From Geobacteraceae bacterium (GTDB taxonomy: Bacteria; Desulfobacterota; Desulfuromonadia; Geobacterales; Pseudopelobacteraceae), in the NCBI GenBank assembly GCA_016720395.1, contig JADKKR010000002.1, positions 62,001 to 126,000 of the forward strand: 64,000 nucleotides of DNA, in the 5' to 3' direction. The notes below the pieces were generated by a model. The model did no database searches and was not told the DNA's origin. It saw only the letters and a program-made list of their open reading frames with translations. Below are positions 1-8,500 of the stretch, one piece after another (the first letter of the stretch is position 1; the number at the start of each line of letters is the position of its first letter). A program made the translations under genes and the position numbers.

Positions 1-1
1 A

Positions 2-361
2 TTTGCCGTGCAGTATCTGCTGCTCAAGCATGGCTGCCACTACCCGGAACTCCGTACCACCAGCACCATCGTGGCGCTCAAGGAGATTCGTACCCTGGGA
101 CTCCTCAAGGAAGGGGACGCAGAAACACTGCTGAACGGCTACAAATTCCTTCGCAAGCTGGAGAACCGCCTGCGTATCATCCACGATTATTCGGTCAACG
201 ATCTGGGTGGTCCCAAAAGCTATATAAATAAACTTGCCCGCAGGCTGGGATACGACCCGAAACTGAAAAATCCCGGCGCGAGTCTGATCTGCGATTATGA
301 AGAGACAACCGGCAGGATCCGCGACTGCTACGACAGGATCATGGGGGAGGGAACATCATGA
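2..361 (+). CDS. glnE: Glutamine synthetase adenylyltransferase, C-terminal end (partial)
   Basis: The frame is open from the first bases, so only the last ~119 codons of the gene are present. The residues (KFLRKLENRLRIIHDY, then a Leu/Arg-rich helical tail) match the C-terminal four-helix part of the second adenylyltransferase domain of GlnE. The full enzyme, about 950-1000 residues, attaches and removes AMP on glutamine synthetase in response to nitrogen status and PII. The stop codon overlaps the ATG of the next gene (ATGA), so the selenoprotein gene behind it is probably co-transcribed and translationally coupled. The N-terminal deadenylylase domain cannot be judged because it is outside the window. 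Confidence 0.85.
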   Translation, partial: FAVQYLLLKHGCHYPELRTTSTIVALKEIRTLGLLKEGDAETLLNGYKFLRKLENRLRIIHDYSVNDLGGPKSYINKLARRLGYDPKLKNPGASLICDYEETTGRIRDCYDRIMGEGTS

Positions 362-606
362 ATATACGCAAGAAGATTCTCGACTACGAGTACGAAGAGG
401 TACTGGACACCAAGACCCGCGAGCTGATCCGCGTAGCCTGCGCCATCGTCACCGGCTGCCCCACCTGACTGAAGAAGCACTTCGCGGTCGCGAAGGAGGC
501 AGGGGCAACAAAGGCGGAACTGCGCGAGGCGATCGCCTACGGCATTATCGCCCCCTCCGGGCGTGCCAAGAATTTTGCTTTGGGCATGCTGGACGAAGTT
601 GAATAA
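358..606 (+). CDS. AhpD-like/carboxymuconolactone decarboxylase-family selenoprotein (predicted Sec at residue 37)
   Basis: A single frame runs from ATG 358 to TAA 604-606 if the TGA at 466-468 is read as selenocysteine, giving 82 residues. The residues around it are C34-P-T-U37-x3-H41, exactly the CxxCxxxH catalytic pattern of AhpD-type peroxidatic/thiol-disulfide proteins with the second Cys replaced by Sec. The part after the TGA (KEAGATKAELREAIAYGIIA...) continues the family fold, with the typical A-T-x-x-E-L-R-E-A helix, so translation through the TGA is required to make a sensible protein. A perfect stem-loop lies directly behind the TGA (separate entry). The start has a strong GGGAGGGA ribosome site and overlaps glnE by 4 nt. 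The likely role is reduction of peroxides or disulfides in the cytoplasm; the substrate is unknown. AhpD-like selenoproteins have been reported in anaerobic Deltaproteobacteria, so the family is known in principle. Standard annotation would call this a pseudogene or miss it. Confidence 0.85.
466..495 (+). promoter_or_regulatory. Bacterial SECIS element with UGA codon
   Basis: Eleven nt after the in-frame TGA (466-468), a perfect 6-bp stem CTTCGC (480-485) / GCGAAG (490-495) closes a GGTC tetraloop (486-489). The apical loop begins 17 nt past the TGA. A short hairpin at this distance with exposed G residues in the loop is what SelB requires. The GGUC loop matches the core of the E. coli fdhF SECIS apical loop. 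The element is inside the coding sequence, as expected for bacteria. Confidence 0.8.
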
Positions 607-668
607 CAATTCCCGTCATTATATGTCAGTTACTTTCATGAAGTGGGTTGCGAAAAGGTGGAACTTAC

Positions 669-956
669 ATGGCTAACCTGTGCGGGACCTGCAAGCATGG
701 CCACGAAACAAAGCCCGGGGGGACAAAGGCCTCACCGGGGACGGTTTGGTGCGGCCAGCGCAACCTGCAGATGGGAAAGCAGCGTCAGCTGCCTTGTTTT
801 GTCGCCCCCGGCGGGGTTCGTCCCAGGCACTGCCTTGACTGCAAACGGGCGAAACTGCTGTCACAAACGGGTGAAGCGCCGCGTCCCGGAAATGTCTGGT
901 GTGACAAACGACATACGGAGATAAACAAGCAGCGTACCATGGAATGCTTCGAGTGA
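669..956 (+). CDS. Cys-rich mini-protein with internal duplication
   Basis: This 95-residue protein starts at ATG 669 behind AAAGGTGG; an upstream in-frame ATG at 648 lacks a good site. It consists of two copies of one module: CxxCK near the front, then P-G-[TN]-V-W-C-x2-R, then KQR-x3-CF. The first copy covers roughly residues 4-45 and the second 55-95. Each carries four Cys (CxxC ... WC ... CF) and could bind a metal ion such as zinc. No transmembrane segment or signal peptide is visible. I do not recognise a characterised family. It follows the predicted selenoprotein by about 60 bp in the same direction, so a shared transcript is possible but not shown. Confidence 0.7.
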   Translation: MANLCGTCKHGHETKPGGTKASPGTVWCGQRNLQMGKQRQLPCFVAPGGVRPRHCLDCKRAKLLSQTGEAPRPGNVWCDKRHTEINKQRTMECFE

Positions 957-1032
957 TGGCCCCCGACTGAATGAAAATCAGCAGGGGAAAGCAGGATAAA
1001 AGTTCCCTGTTAATTCAGCTTTCACAAAACAG

Positions 1033-1065
1033 TACGGGGAACCGCTGAATCAGCTGTTCCCCGTA
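1033..1065 (-). terminator. Bidirectional hairpin terminator
   Basis: A 10-bp inverted repeat (TACGGGGAAC / GTTCCCCGTA) is extended, after one mismatch, by a GCTG/CAGC stem around an AAT loop. On the minus strand it is followed by a TTTT stretch a few bases later. It lies between the Cys-rich gene and the end of the DUF116 gene and could end transcription from both sides. Confidence 0.55.
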
Positions 1066-1093
1066 TCTGATTAATGTCATTGTCTTTATTTGT

Positions 1094-1891
1094 TCAGGAG
1101 TCGGCTGTCGCCGGTTCTTGAATCAGGAGTATCTGGCTGAGTGCATCGTCGATCTTGCGCACATCGACAGTGGTGTTGAAACAGGGGCCGAAGGGACGGT
1201 CGTTGAGGATGCCGATCACCGGCAGGGGGTAGCAATCCTTGATGCCGGAGGTCAGGTCACGCTCACAGGCCACGGCCAGCACCAGCTTGGGGCGTTTTTC
1301 CACGATGACCTTGCGGGCCAGGGTGCCACCGGTGGCAACCGAGATGTCGATGTTGTATTTTCGCCCGATGTCAACGAGCCCTTTGATGTCGCAGCGGCCG
1401 CACAGCACGCATTTGTTGATGTCCCCGGTGACTTTTATCTCGCAGTCGAAGAGCTGGATGCAGTGCGGCAGGAGGACCAGGACACGGTCAGGGCTGATCT
1501 TCTGGCGCTGGGAGATCACCAGGCTGTTGTTCATGGCAATGAAGGACTGGCGGATCTTGTCCTTGTCCATGCCCATCACCCGGCCGACAAACTCGATCAC
1601 CGGCAGAAGGAACTTGATCACCACCAGCCGCATGAAGCGGGTAAAGAAGATATCCTTTCCCAGGGCGGTGGTCAGCACCAGCAGGCCGGTCCCCAGGATG
1701 GCGACCCCGGAAAGCACCGCCATGACGATGCCGACAACGTGCGGAAGGTTGGGGTGGATGTTGGCCAGGCCGCGGTTAGGGACCCACCAGGCCAGGAAGA
1801 TCAGGCCTACCAGGATCAGACAGGTCAATCCCATAAGTGTAATGAAAAGCCGCTTGCGCGGCGGCGCTATCTTTTCTTCAGCAGCTATCAT
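1094..1891 (-). CDS. DUF116 membrane-anchored protein
   Basis: The 265 residues show a cytoplasmic Lys/Arg-rich start, two transmembrane segments (about 17-36 and 49-75) and a C-terminal soluble DUF116 domain. That domain has conserved Cys residues (CIQLFDCE, CVLCGRCD, ACERDLTSG, CYPLPVIGILNDRPFGPC) that look like a metal or Fe-S site. The function of DUF116 is not established. Its start overlaps the stop of fmt (ATGA), making it the third gene of a def-fmt-DUF116 operon. Conservation of this neighbourhood suggests a link to translation start or N-terminal processing, but that is inference. Confidence 0.85.
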   Translation of the reverse strand: MIAAEEKIAPPRKRLFITLMGLTCLILVGLIFLAWWVPNRGLANIHPNLPHVVGIVMAVLSGVAILGTGLLVLTTALGKDIFFTRFMRLVVIKFLLPVIEFVGRVMGMDKDKIRQSFIAMNNSLVISQRQKISPDRVLVLLPHCIQLFDCEIKVTGDINKCVLCGRCDIKGLVDIGRKYNIDISVATGGTLARKVIVEKRPKLVLAVACERDLTSGIKDCYPLPVIGILNDRPFGPCFNTTVDVRKIDDALSQILLIQEPATADS

Positions 1892-2847
1892 ATCCCCGCA
1901 CCTCCGGCATCATCACCGGAAAATAACGCGCCGACCGGCAGTGCAAAACCGGCCAGAAAGCTGGCGGCCTCCAGCCGCTTTTTACCGGCCAGCTGCAACT
2001 CCTCTACGATCAGGCTGCCCTCCCGGCAGGCCACCTCGATGCCATGTCTGTCGGCGCGCACTACCGTGCCGGGCAGACCGTTTCCGTCTGCGACCTTTGA
2101 TCGATAGACCTTGAGCACCTGGCCATTCAGACAGGTATAGGCACCCGGCCATACGGCCAGGCCGCGAACCTGGTTATGAATGCTACGGGCGTCACGATCC
2201 CAGTTGATCCGGCCGTCTTCCTTCTTCAGCATCGGGGCGTAACAGCTCTCAGAGTCGTTCTGCTCTTGCGCTTCGATTGTGCCGGCAACCAGCCGGTCCA
2301 GGGTTTCTGACAGCAGCTCCGCGCCCATGGCAGACATGCGGTCGTGCAGCGAGACGATGTCCTCGTCACCGTCGATCGGTGTCGACCGCTTGAGCAGCAT
2401 GGGCCCGGTATCCAGACCGACATCCATCAGCATGGTTGTGACACCAGTCTCCGTCTCGCCGTTGATGATGCACCAGTTAAGCGGCGCAGCCCCCCGGTAG
2501 CGCGGCAAAAGCGAGGCATGTACATTGATACAACCGAGAGGGGGGATGTCCAGCAGTGATTTGGGAAGTATCTGACCGAAAGCGATAACCACAATCACAT
2601 CGGGAGCCAGATTTCGAAGAGTTTCTATAAAATCCGGGTCACGCACCTTGTGGGGTTGATAGACCGGGAGAGCGTATCGGGCAGCCAACTCCTTGACAGG
2701 TGGCGACATCACGTGCTGCCCCCGCCCTTTGGGCCGGTCGGGCTGGGTCACCACCGCCACAACCCGGTCGCCGCGATCGATCAGCTTTTGCAGTGTGGGG
2801 CAGGCAAATTCCGGTGTCCCCATGAAAATGACCCGCAGACCGCTCAT
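1888..2847 (-). CDS. fmt: Methionyl-tRNA formyltransferase
   Basis: This 319-residue enzyme formylates the amino group of Met-tRNA(fMet) using 10-formyl-tetrahydrofolate, in the cytoplasm. The Rossmann-like N-terminal domain is clear. The catalytic set is at the expected places: N108, H110 and D146, with the SLLP folate-binding motif at 112-115 and RGAAPLNW after it. The C-terminal OB-like tRNA-binding domain follows (about 206-310). It overlaps def by 4 nt upstream and the DUF116 gene by 4 nt downstream, so the three are one translationally coupled operon. Length is normal for the family. Confidence 0.97.
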   Translation of the reverse strand: MSGLRVIFMGTPEFACPTLQKLIDRGDRVVAVVTQPDRPKGRGQHVMSPPVKELAARYALPVYQPHKVRDPDFIETLRNLAPDVIVVIAFGQILPKSLLDIPPLGCINVHASLLPRYRGAAPLNWCIINGETETGVTTMLMDVGLDTGPMLLKRSTPIDGDEDIVSLHDRMSAMGAELLSETLDRLVAGTIEAQEQNDSESCYAPMLKKEDGRINWDRDARSIHNQVRGLAVWPGAYTCLNGQVLKVYRSKVADGNGLPGTVVRADRHGIEVACREGSLIVEELQLAGKKRLEAASFLAGFALPVGALFSGDDAGGAGI

Positions 2848-3359
2848 GAGCCTTCACCGTCTGATTCTGCCAGCCTGCGTGCCCGGCGGATAAAGAGTTC
2901 TCGCTTGAGAGGTGAAAGGTGGTCCACGAACAGGATACCGTCCAGATGGTCTATCTCGTGCTGGAAGGCAATAGCCAGCAGCTCATCTGCGCGCCATGTA
3001 CACTCACGCCCCTCGAGGTCCAGCGCCTTTACGACCACACGGGCATGCCGGCGCACGTTGGCTGCATATTTGGGCACGGACAGGCAGCCTTCTTCCTCAT
3101 AGGCTTCACCTTCGGCGTGGACTATGACCGGGTTTATCGCAACGATAAGGCCCGGCACTTCATCAGAGCCGGACACATCAATGACGATAACGCGCTGGTG
3201 CACACCGATCTGCGGTGCAGCCAGCCCGACTCCCGGTGCGTGGTACATGGTCTCGCTCATGTCGCGGACCAGTTCACGGACGCTGTCATTGATAACAGTC
3301 ACAGGAGCGGATTTCTTCTTGAGCTCTGGATTGGGATAGGTAAGGATGGTGCGGATCAT
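2844..3359 (-). CDS. def: Peptide deformylase
   Basis: This enzyme removes the formyl group from the N-terminal Met of new proteins and pairs functionally with the downstream fmt. All three metal-site motifs are present: GVGLAAPQ (43-50), EGCLS (90-94, Cys ligand) and HEIDH (134-138, two His ligands and catalytic Glu). The reading frame is open upstream to 3461, but ATG 3359 is chosen because AAGGAA lies at the right distance and MIRTILTYPNPEL is the usual start of the family. That gives 171 residues. It is the first gene of the def-fmt-DUF116 operon, with a good promoter about 95 bp upstream. Confidence 0.96.
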   Translation of the reverse strand: MIRTILTYPNPELKKKSAPVTVINDSVRELVRDMSETMYHAPGVGLAAPQIGVHQRVIVIDVSGSDEVPGLIVAINPVIVHAEGEAYEEEGCLSVPKYAANVRRHARVVVKALDLEGRECTWRADELLAIAFQHEIDHLDGILFVDHLSPLKRELFIRRARRLAESDGEGS

Positions 3360-3452
3360 GATATTCCTTGCAGCCTGGTTTTCTATCGGGCTGAAACGTG
3401 TGTAGGCGGCACTATGCAGTGTGCTGACTACCGGACAGTACCTTAATTTACC

Positions 3453-3481
3453 ATTATCCACATCCGGCGATAAATAATCAA
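3453..3481 (-). promoter_or_regulatory. Sigma-70 type promoter of def operon
   Basis: On the minus strand, TTGATT and GATAAT are separated by 17 nt, about 95 nt upstream of def ATG. It is divergent from the promoter of the TPR gene. Judged by eye only. Confidence 0.5.
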
Positions 3482-3498
3482 GAACTTCGCCTAAATAA

Positions 3499-3527
3499 TT
3501 GAAACTTTGTCGGAGGGCATGTATAAT
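3499..3527 (+). promoter_or_regulatory. Sigma-70 promoter of the TPR gene
   Basis: TTGAAA and a perfect TATAAT are separated by 17 nt, ending 38 nt before the ATG at 3566. It is one of the strongest housekeeping promoters visible in the window. Confidence 0.65.
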
Positions 3528-3565
3528 CTCCCACCACTAACGCGCCGACCAAGGATACCTAGTAT

Positions 3566-5464
3566 ATGCAGAAGCTCTGGACCCACTTCATGCTGTTATG
3601 CGCCGCCATCCTCCTGACAGGTTTCAGCTGGGGGTTCGGCAGCGGTGATCCGTGCAGGGATGCGCGCGAACTGTCTGGCACCCTGGAAAGTATTCGGGAC
3701 GAGGTTCAGGTTCGGCAGACCGAGGCCAGGATCCTGTCGCTCTGTCCCGATGGCGGAGCCGGCCATTTTGTCTCGGCCTTGCAGCTTGAACGGGTCGGCA
3801 ATCTTGACGGTGCCATCAATGAATATCGCAAAACTCTGCAGCAGGAGAAGAATTTTCCCCTGGCCAGCGGCAACCTTGGCCTGCTCTATGCCCAGAAGGG
3901 CATGAACGATGAAGCCTCGGTCGAGTTGGCCCGCGGCCTTTCCGCACACCCCAACCCCAAATACCACAAGGCCATGGCGCGCATCCTGGCCGATCGCAAG
4001 GTCTACCCCCTGGCGATCTATCACTACAGCGAGGCCGCCCGCGAGTTGCCCCGCGATGCAGCCGTATACAACGGCCTGGCGGAGGCCTATGTTGCGACCG
4101 GCAAGCCGGAAAAAGCCCTGGAGGAGTATCAGCGGGCCTTGGCGGCCGATCCCAACTCCGAAGCAGCTCACATCGGCGTAGCATCGATTTATCTTGCCCG
4201 CAATGATCAGGACAAGGCCCTGGAATCACTGAAAAGAGCCGAGACCGGCAACCCGCAAAACCGCGAGATACACCTGGCAATGGCTGCTATCTATGAGAAA
4301 AAGGGTGATACCGCATCTGCGGAATACCAGTATCTTCTGGGCGGCAAGCCCAAAACCGCTCCAGGGACGGCGACACAACTGAAGTCGACCGGAGACGAGA
4401 CTCTCACCGGTGATTTTGCCAAGGACATTGAATCCATCAAGACCGCCATCAAGAAGAACCCTGCCTCGGCATCCCTCTATGAAAAACTCGGCAATCTCTA
4501 CCGTTCGGGCGGCAAGGATACCGAGGCGATCACCGCCTACAAGGAAGCCGCACATCTCAACTCCACGAGCCATGAGGTCTATCTGAACCTGGGTATTCTC
4601 CTGGAAAAGCGCTCACTGCTGGATGAAGCGGTGGTCGCCTACAAACAGGCACTTCGCATCAAACCGGATTATGCGGATGCCCATCTTCGCCTGGCAGACG
4701 TGCGCAACAGTCGCGGCCTCCACCAGGAAGCGGTAACGCACTACAGCGAATTCCTCAAATTGAAACCGGACAGCCCGGACATACAACTGAAACTGGCCCG
4801 CATCTTTGCCCGGAACAAAGAAAACGGCCTGGCCATCGATGCCTATATCGCTTTTTTGAAGCATGCACCCGACAACGTCGATGCCAATCGCGAGATCGCG
4901 GCGCTGTACCGGGCCAAAGGCGACAATGACAAGGCTGTTGAGCATTACACCAAGGTACTGGCAAAACAGAAAGACGACATGGATACCCGCAACGCCCTGG
5001 TTTCCATCTACGTAAAAAACAAGCAGTACGACGAGATCACCGTGCTGCTCAAAGGCACAGCCGAACTGTTTCCCGATGATCCCAACAACCACTACAAGCT
5101 GGGCCTGATCTACGAATTCAAAAAAGACTACGAAAATGCTATCACCAGTTACAAGAAGGCGATAGAGATGAAAGCGGACCATGCCCGTTCGCTCAATGCA
5201 CTGGGGCGCCTCTACATGAAGACCGGCCGGATCAATGAAGCCAAAGAGATGCTTGAAGCCGCTAAAAAGGCTGACCCCACTCTTGAAGAGACCGCCGTTC
5301 TACTCAACAATATCCGTGACGAATTCAACCCTGAACCACGAAAGATTTCCAAGAGCAAGAAGAGTAAATCCAGAAAAAGCAAAAAAAGCTCCAAAACCAA
5401 GAAAACAACAAAAACCGGCACCACCTCTAATAAGAAACCCGCAACTTCCAACAAGAAGAACTAG
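3566..5464 (+). CDS. Secreted/periplasmic TPR repeat protein with basic tail
   Basis: The 632-residue product begins with a signal peptide (MQKLWTHFMLLCAAILLTGFSWG, cleavage near residue 20-25). The rest is almost entirely tetratricopeptide repeats. Typical units such as AxxYNGLAEAYxATGKPEKALEEYQRAL, GNLYRSGGKDTEAITAYKEAAHLN and YKLGLIYEFKKDYENAITSYKKAIEM recur every 34 residues across about 50-580. The last ~45 residues are Lys/Ser/Thr-rich with very few acidic residues, resembling a histone-like tail. TPR proteins are scaffolds, here probably for an envelope complex; partners are unknown. Its promoter is clear. The GH13 gene follows 72 bp later on the same strand. Confidence 0.85.
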   Translation: MQKLWTHFMLLCAAILLTGFSWGFGSGDPCRDARELSGTLESIRDEVQVRQTEARILSLCPDGGAGHFVSALQLERVGNLDGAINEYRKTLQQEKNFPLASGNLGLLYAQKGMNDEASVELARGLSAHPNPKYHKAMARILADRKVYPLAIYHYSEAARELPRDAAVYNGLAEAYVATGKPEKALEEYQRALAADPNSEAAHIGVASIYLARNDQDKALESLKRAETGNPQNREIHLAMAAIYEKKGDTASAEYQYLLGGKPKTAPGTATQLKSTGDETLTGDFAKDIESIKTAIKKNPASASLYEKLGNLYRSGGKDTEAITAYKEAAHLNSTSHEVYLNLGILLEKRSLLDEAVVAYKQALRIKPDYADAHLRLADVRNSRGLHQEAVTHYSEFLKLKPDSPDIQLKLARIFARNKENGLAIDAYIAFLKHAPDNVDANREIAALYRAKGDNDKAVEHYTKVLAKQKDDMDTRNALVSIYVKNKQYDEITVLLKGTAELFPDDPNNHYKLGLIYEFKKDYENAITSYKKAIEMKADHARSLNALGRLYMKTGRINEAKEMLEAAKKADPTLEETAVLLNNIRDEFNPEPRKISKSKKSKSRKSKKSSKTKKTTKTGTTSNKKPATSNKKN

Positions 5465-5536
5465 CCCGCCCCTTGAGCGACGCGAATCCTGGGGCGTGAT
5501 TTCTCATCACACTGTTTCAGACCACCGGGCACTCTC

Positions 5537-8500
5537 ATGACTGAAGACAGCTCCTCGCCATCCTATTTTTCCCACATTATCCAGATAGATGCTCAACACT
5601 GGCGCTCCCTCGATCTGGGAGAGCTGTCGCGCCTGATTTCCGAGCGATCCATCCCTGATATCATCTTCTACCGGCAACTGGCACTGCGCATGAACCGCCG
5701 CCGGGACGACACCAACCGGCCGACCATTCATGCCGGCCAGCTCAATATGTACGCGACCCTGCTCAAGGTATTTCACCACCTGATTGACGGGGTCGCCGAA
5801 AAACTGGTGCCGGATGTGCTGGCTGACGCCATGCGCCGGGCCGGACATGATCCGACCGGCCCGGCAACCGAGAAGATCGCGCGGCAGTTTGTGAAACTGT
5901 TTCCACCAGGAGACGTTCATCGCTTCAGCGGCACACACAGACAGCAAACCTCTGAACAACGCCGGGTGATCCTGCGGGAGGTCCTGCTCCTGCGGCTGGC
6001 CGCTGATAACCCGGCCCTCGACAGTTTCCGCGAGATCCTGGATGACACGCAACTGGCAGCATCAGCCCCCGTTTACCCGCAGATGGTGGCAGACATGGAA
6101 CGGGCGTTGTCCCGAACGCCTTTGCTGACGGGACTGGACGTAACTCTGGCCGAGGCGCTGCGGGCGCCAATTTCGGCAAGCCCCCACTCTCTCTCCGGTC
6201 AGGTCGGCTACATCCGCGAGCACTGGAACACGCTGCTCCCGCCCGAACTGCTCGAAGAAGTACTGATTTCCTTTGACATTCTTCTGGAGGAAGAGCGTGC
6301 CTGGGGCGGCGGCGGTGAGCCGGGGCCGCCACCGGTAATGGAGTTCGGAAGGGCGGGAGCAAAGTCCGGTTCTGCGGTGTTCGGGCATACGGAGGCTGCC
6401 GGTGGGGACGGAAGCTCGGTCTTCGGCGGCTACGACTATCCCGAATACGAGCATTTTTCATCCGACGCCGACTGGATGTCCCACGTCGTCCTGATGGCGA
6501 AGATGGTCTATGTCTGGCTTCACCAACTCTCACTGCAGTATGGTCGGCCCATCACCCGCCTGGACCAGATACCGGACGCTGAACTCGACCGGCTGTCCGC
6601 AGGTGGATTCACCGGTCTGTGGCTGATCGGGATCTGGGAACGCTCGCCGGCTTCGCAGCACATCAAACAGCTGTGCGGAAATCCCGAGGCCATCGCATCC
6701 GCCTATTCGCTCTACGACTACGAGATCGCAGCCGACCTGGGCGGCTGGGAAGCTCTGCACAACCTGAAGGAACGGGCCTCCCGGCGCGGCATCCGACTGG
6801 CCAGTGATATGGTTCCCAACCATACCGGCATCTATTCGCGCTGGGTCATGCAGCACCCGGACTGGTTCGTACAGACCGACTATCCGCCCTTTCCGACCTA
6901 CCAGTTCAACGGCGAGGACGTATCCTCATCCAGTGACATCGTCATCCAGATCGAGGATGGATACTGGAACAAGACTGACGCCGCCGTGGTCTTCCGGCTG
7001 ATCGAACGGGGCACGGGGCGTATCCGCTACATCTACCACGGCAACGACGGCACCACGATCCCCTGGAACGATACCGCCCAGCTCAACTACCTGATCCCCG
7101 AGGTGCGCGAGGCGGTCATCCAGACCATCCTGCACGTCGCCCGCAGCTTCCCGATCATCCGTTTCGATGCCGCCATGACCCTGGCCAAGAAGCATTTCCA
7201 GCGGCTGTGGTTCCCGGTCCGCGGCCTGGGGGGCGGCATCCCCTCCCGCGCCGAACACGGCATGAGCCGCGAGGAGTTCGATACCGTCTTTCCCGTCGAA
7301 TTCTGGCGTGAGGTCGTTGACCGTGTGGCGGTCGAAGTGCCGGGGACACTGCTCCTTGCTGAGGCCTTCTGGCTGATGGAGGGGTATTTCGTGCGGACCC
7401 TCGGTATGCACCGCGTCTACAACAGCGCCTTCATGAACATGCTCAAGCAGGAGGAGAACGCCAAGTATCGCCAGACCATCAAAAACGTACTGGAGTTCAA
7501 TCCCGAGGTCCTCAAGCGCTTCGTCAACTTCATGAACAACCCGGATGAGAAGACCGCTGTGGAACAGTTCGGCCGTGAAGGCAAGTACTTCGGTGCCTGC
7601 GTGCTGCTGGCAACCATGCCGGGCCTGCCCATGTTCGGCCATGGTCAGATCGAGGGATATCACGAAAAATACGGCATGGAATATAAGCAATCCTACTGGA
7701 ATGAAGAACCGGACGGCCACCTTGTCTGGCTCCACGAGCAGCGCATCTTTCCGCTTCTTCGACGGCGCTGGCTCTTCTCCGGCTCTGAGAATTTCGTGCT
7801 GTACGACTTTTACGCGGGTGATGCGGTCGATGAAAACGTCTTTGCCTATTCAAACCGGGTCGGTGATCAGCGCGGACTGGTGCTCTATCATAACCGCTAC
7901 GCCGCCACGTCAGGCTGGATCAGGGAATCAACTGCATTTGCAGTCAAGGGCGGTGGCGACGCCATCGAGTTACGCCGTACGACACTGGCCGAGGCACTGG
8001 ATCTGGTCAACGACGAACAGACGTACTACTCCTTCCGTGATCACACGCTGGGCCTCGTTTTTCTGCGAAACAGCAGGGAACTGTCGACTCAGGGACTCTA
8101 CGCCGGGCTGGGCGAGTACGAGTTCCATGTATTTACCGATTTCCGTGAGATCAGGGATGATGCCGACGGCACCTGGGGCAGGCTCTGTGCGGCCCTGAAC
8201 GGTCGGGGGGTGGCAGACCTGGAGGAAGAGATAAAACAGCTGCGCTATGCTGCCCTGAACAGTGCCTTCCGCGCAGTGCTGGAGATGTCGCCTTCAACCG
8301 CTGCCGGAACATCAGGAAAAAAGAAGCCCCTCGTTGCAGCCGTGCGCAACTTTCTTGCCTCCCTTGCAGCACAGACCGGGGGGCGTGCAGACAAAAAGGA
8401 TACCGTTCTGGTAGAGCTGCCGTCATGCCTGGACTTTGTGGCAACGCTCACAGCCTGCAAGCCGTCTGCAAAGGCAGCCGCCCTGCTGCTCGCACGTCTT

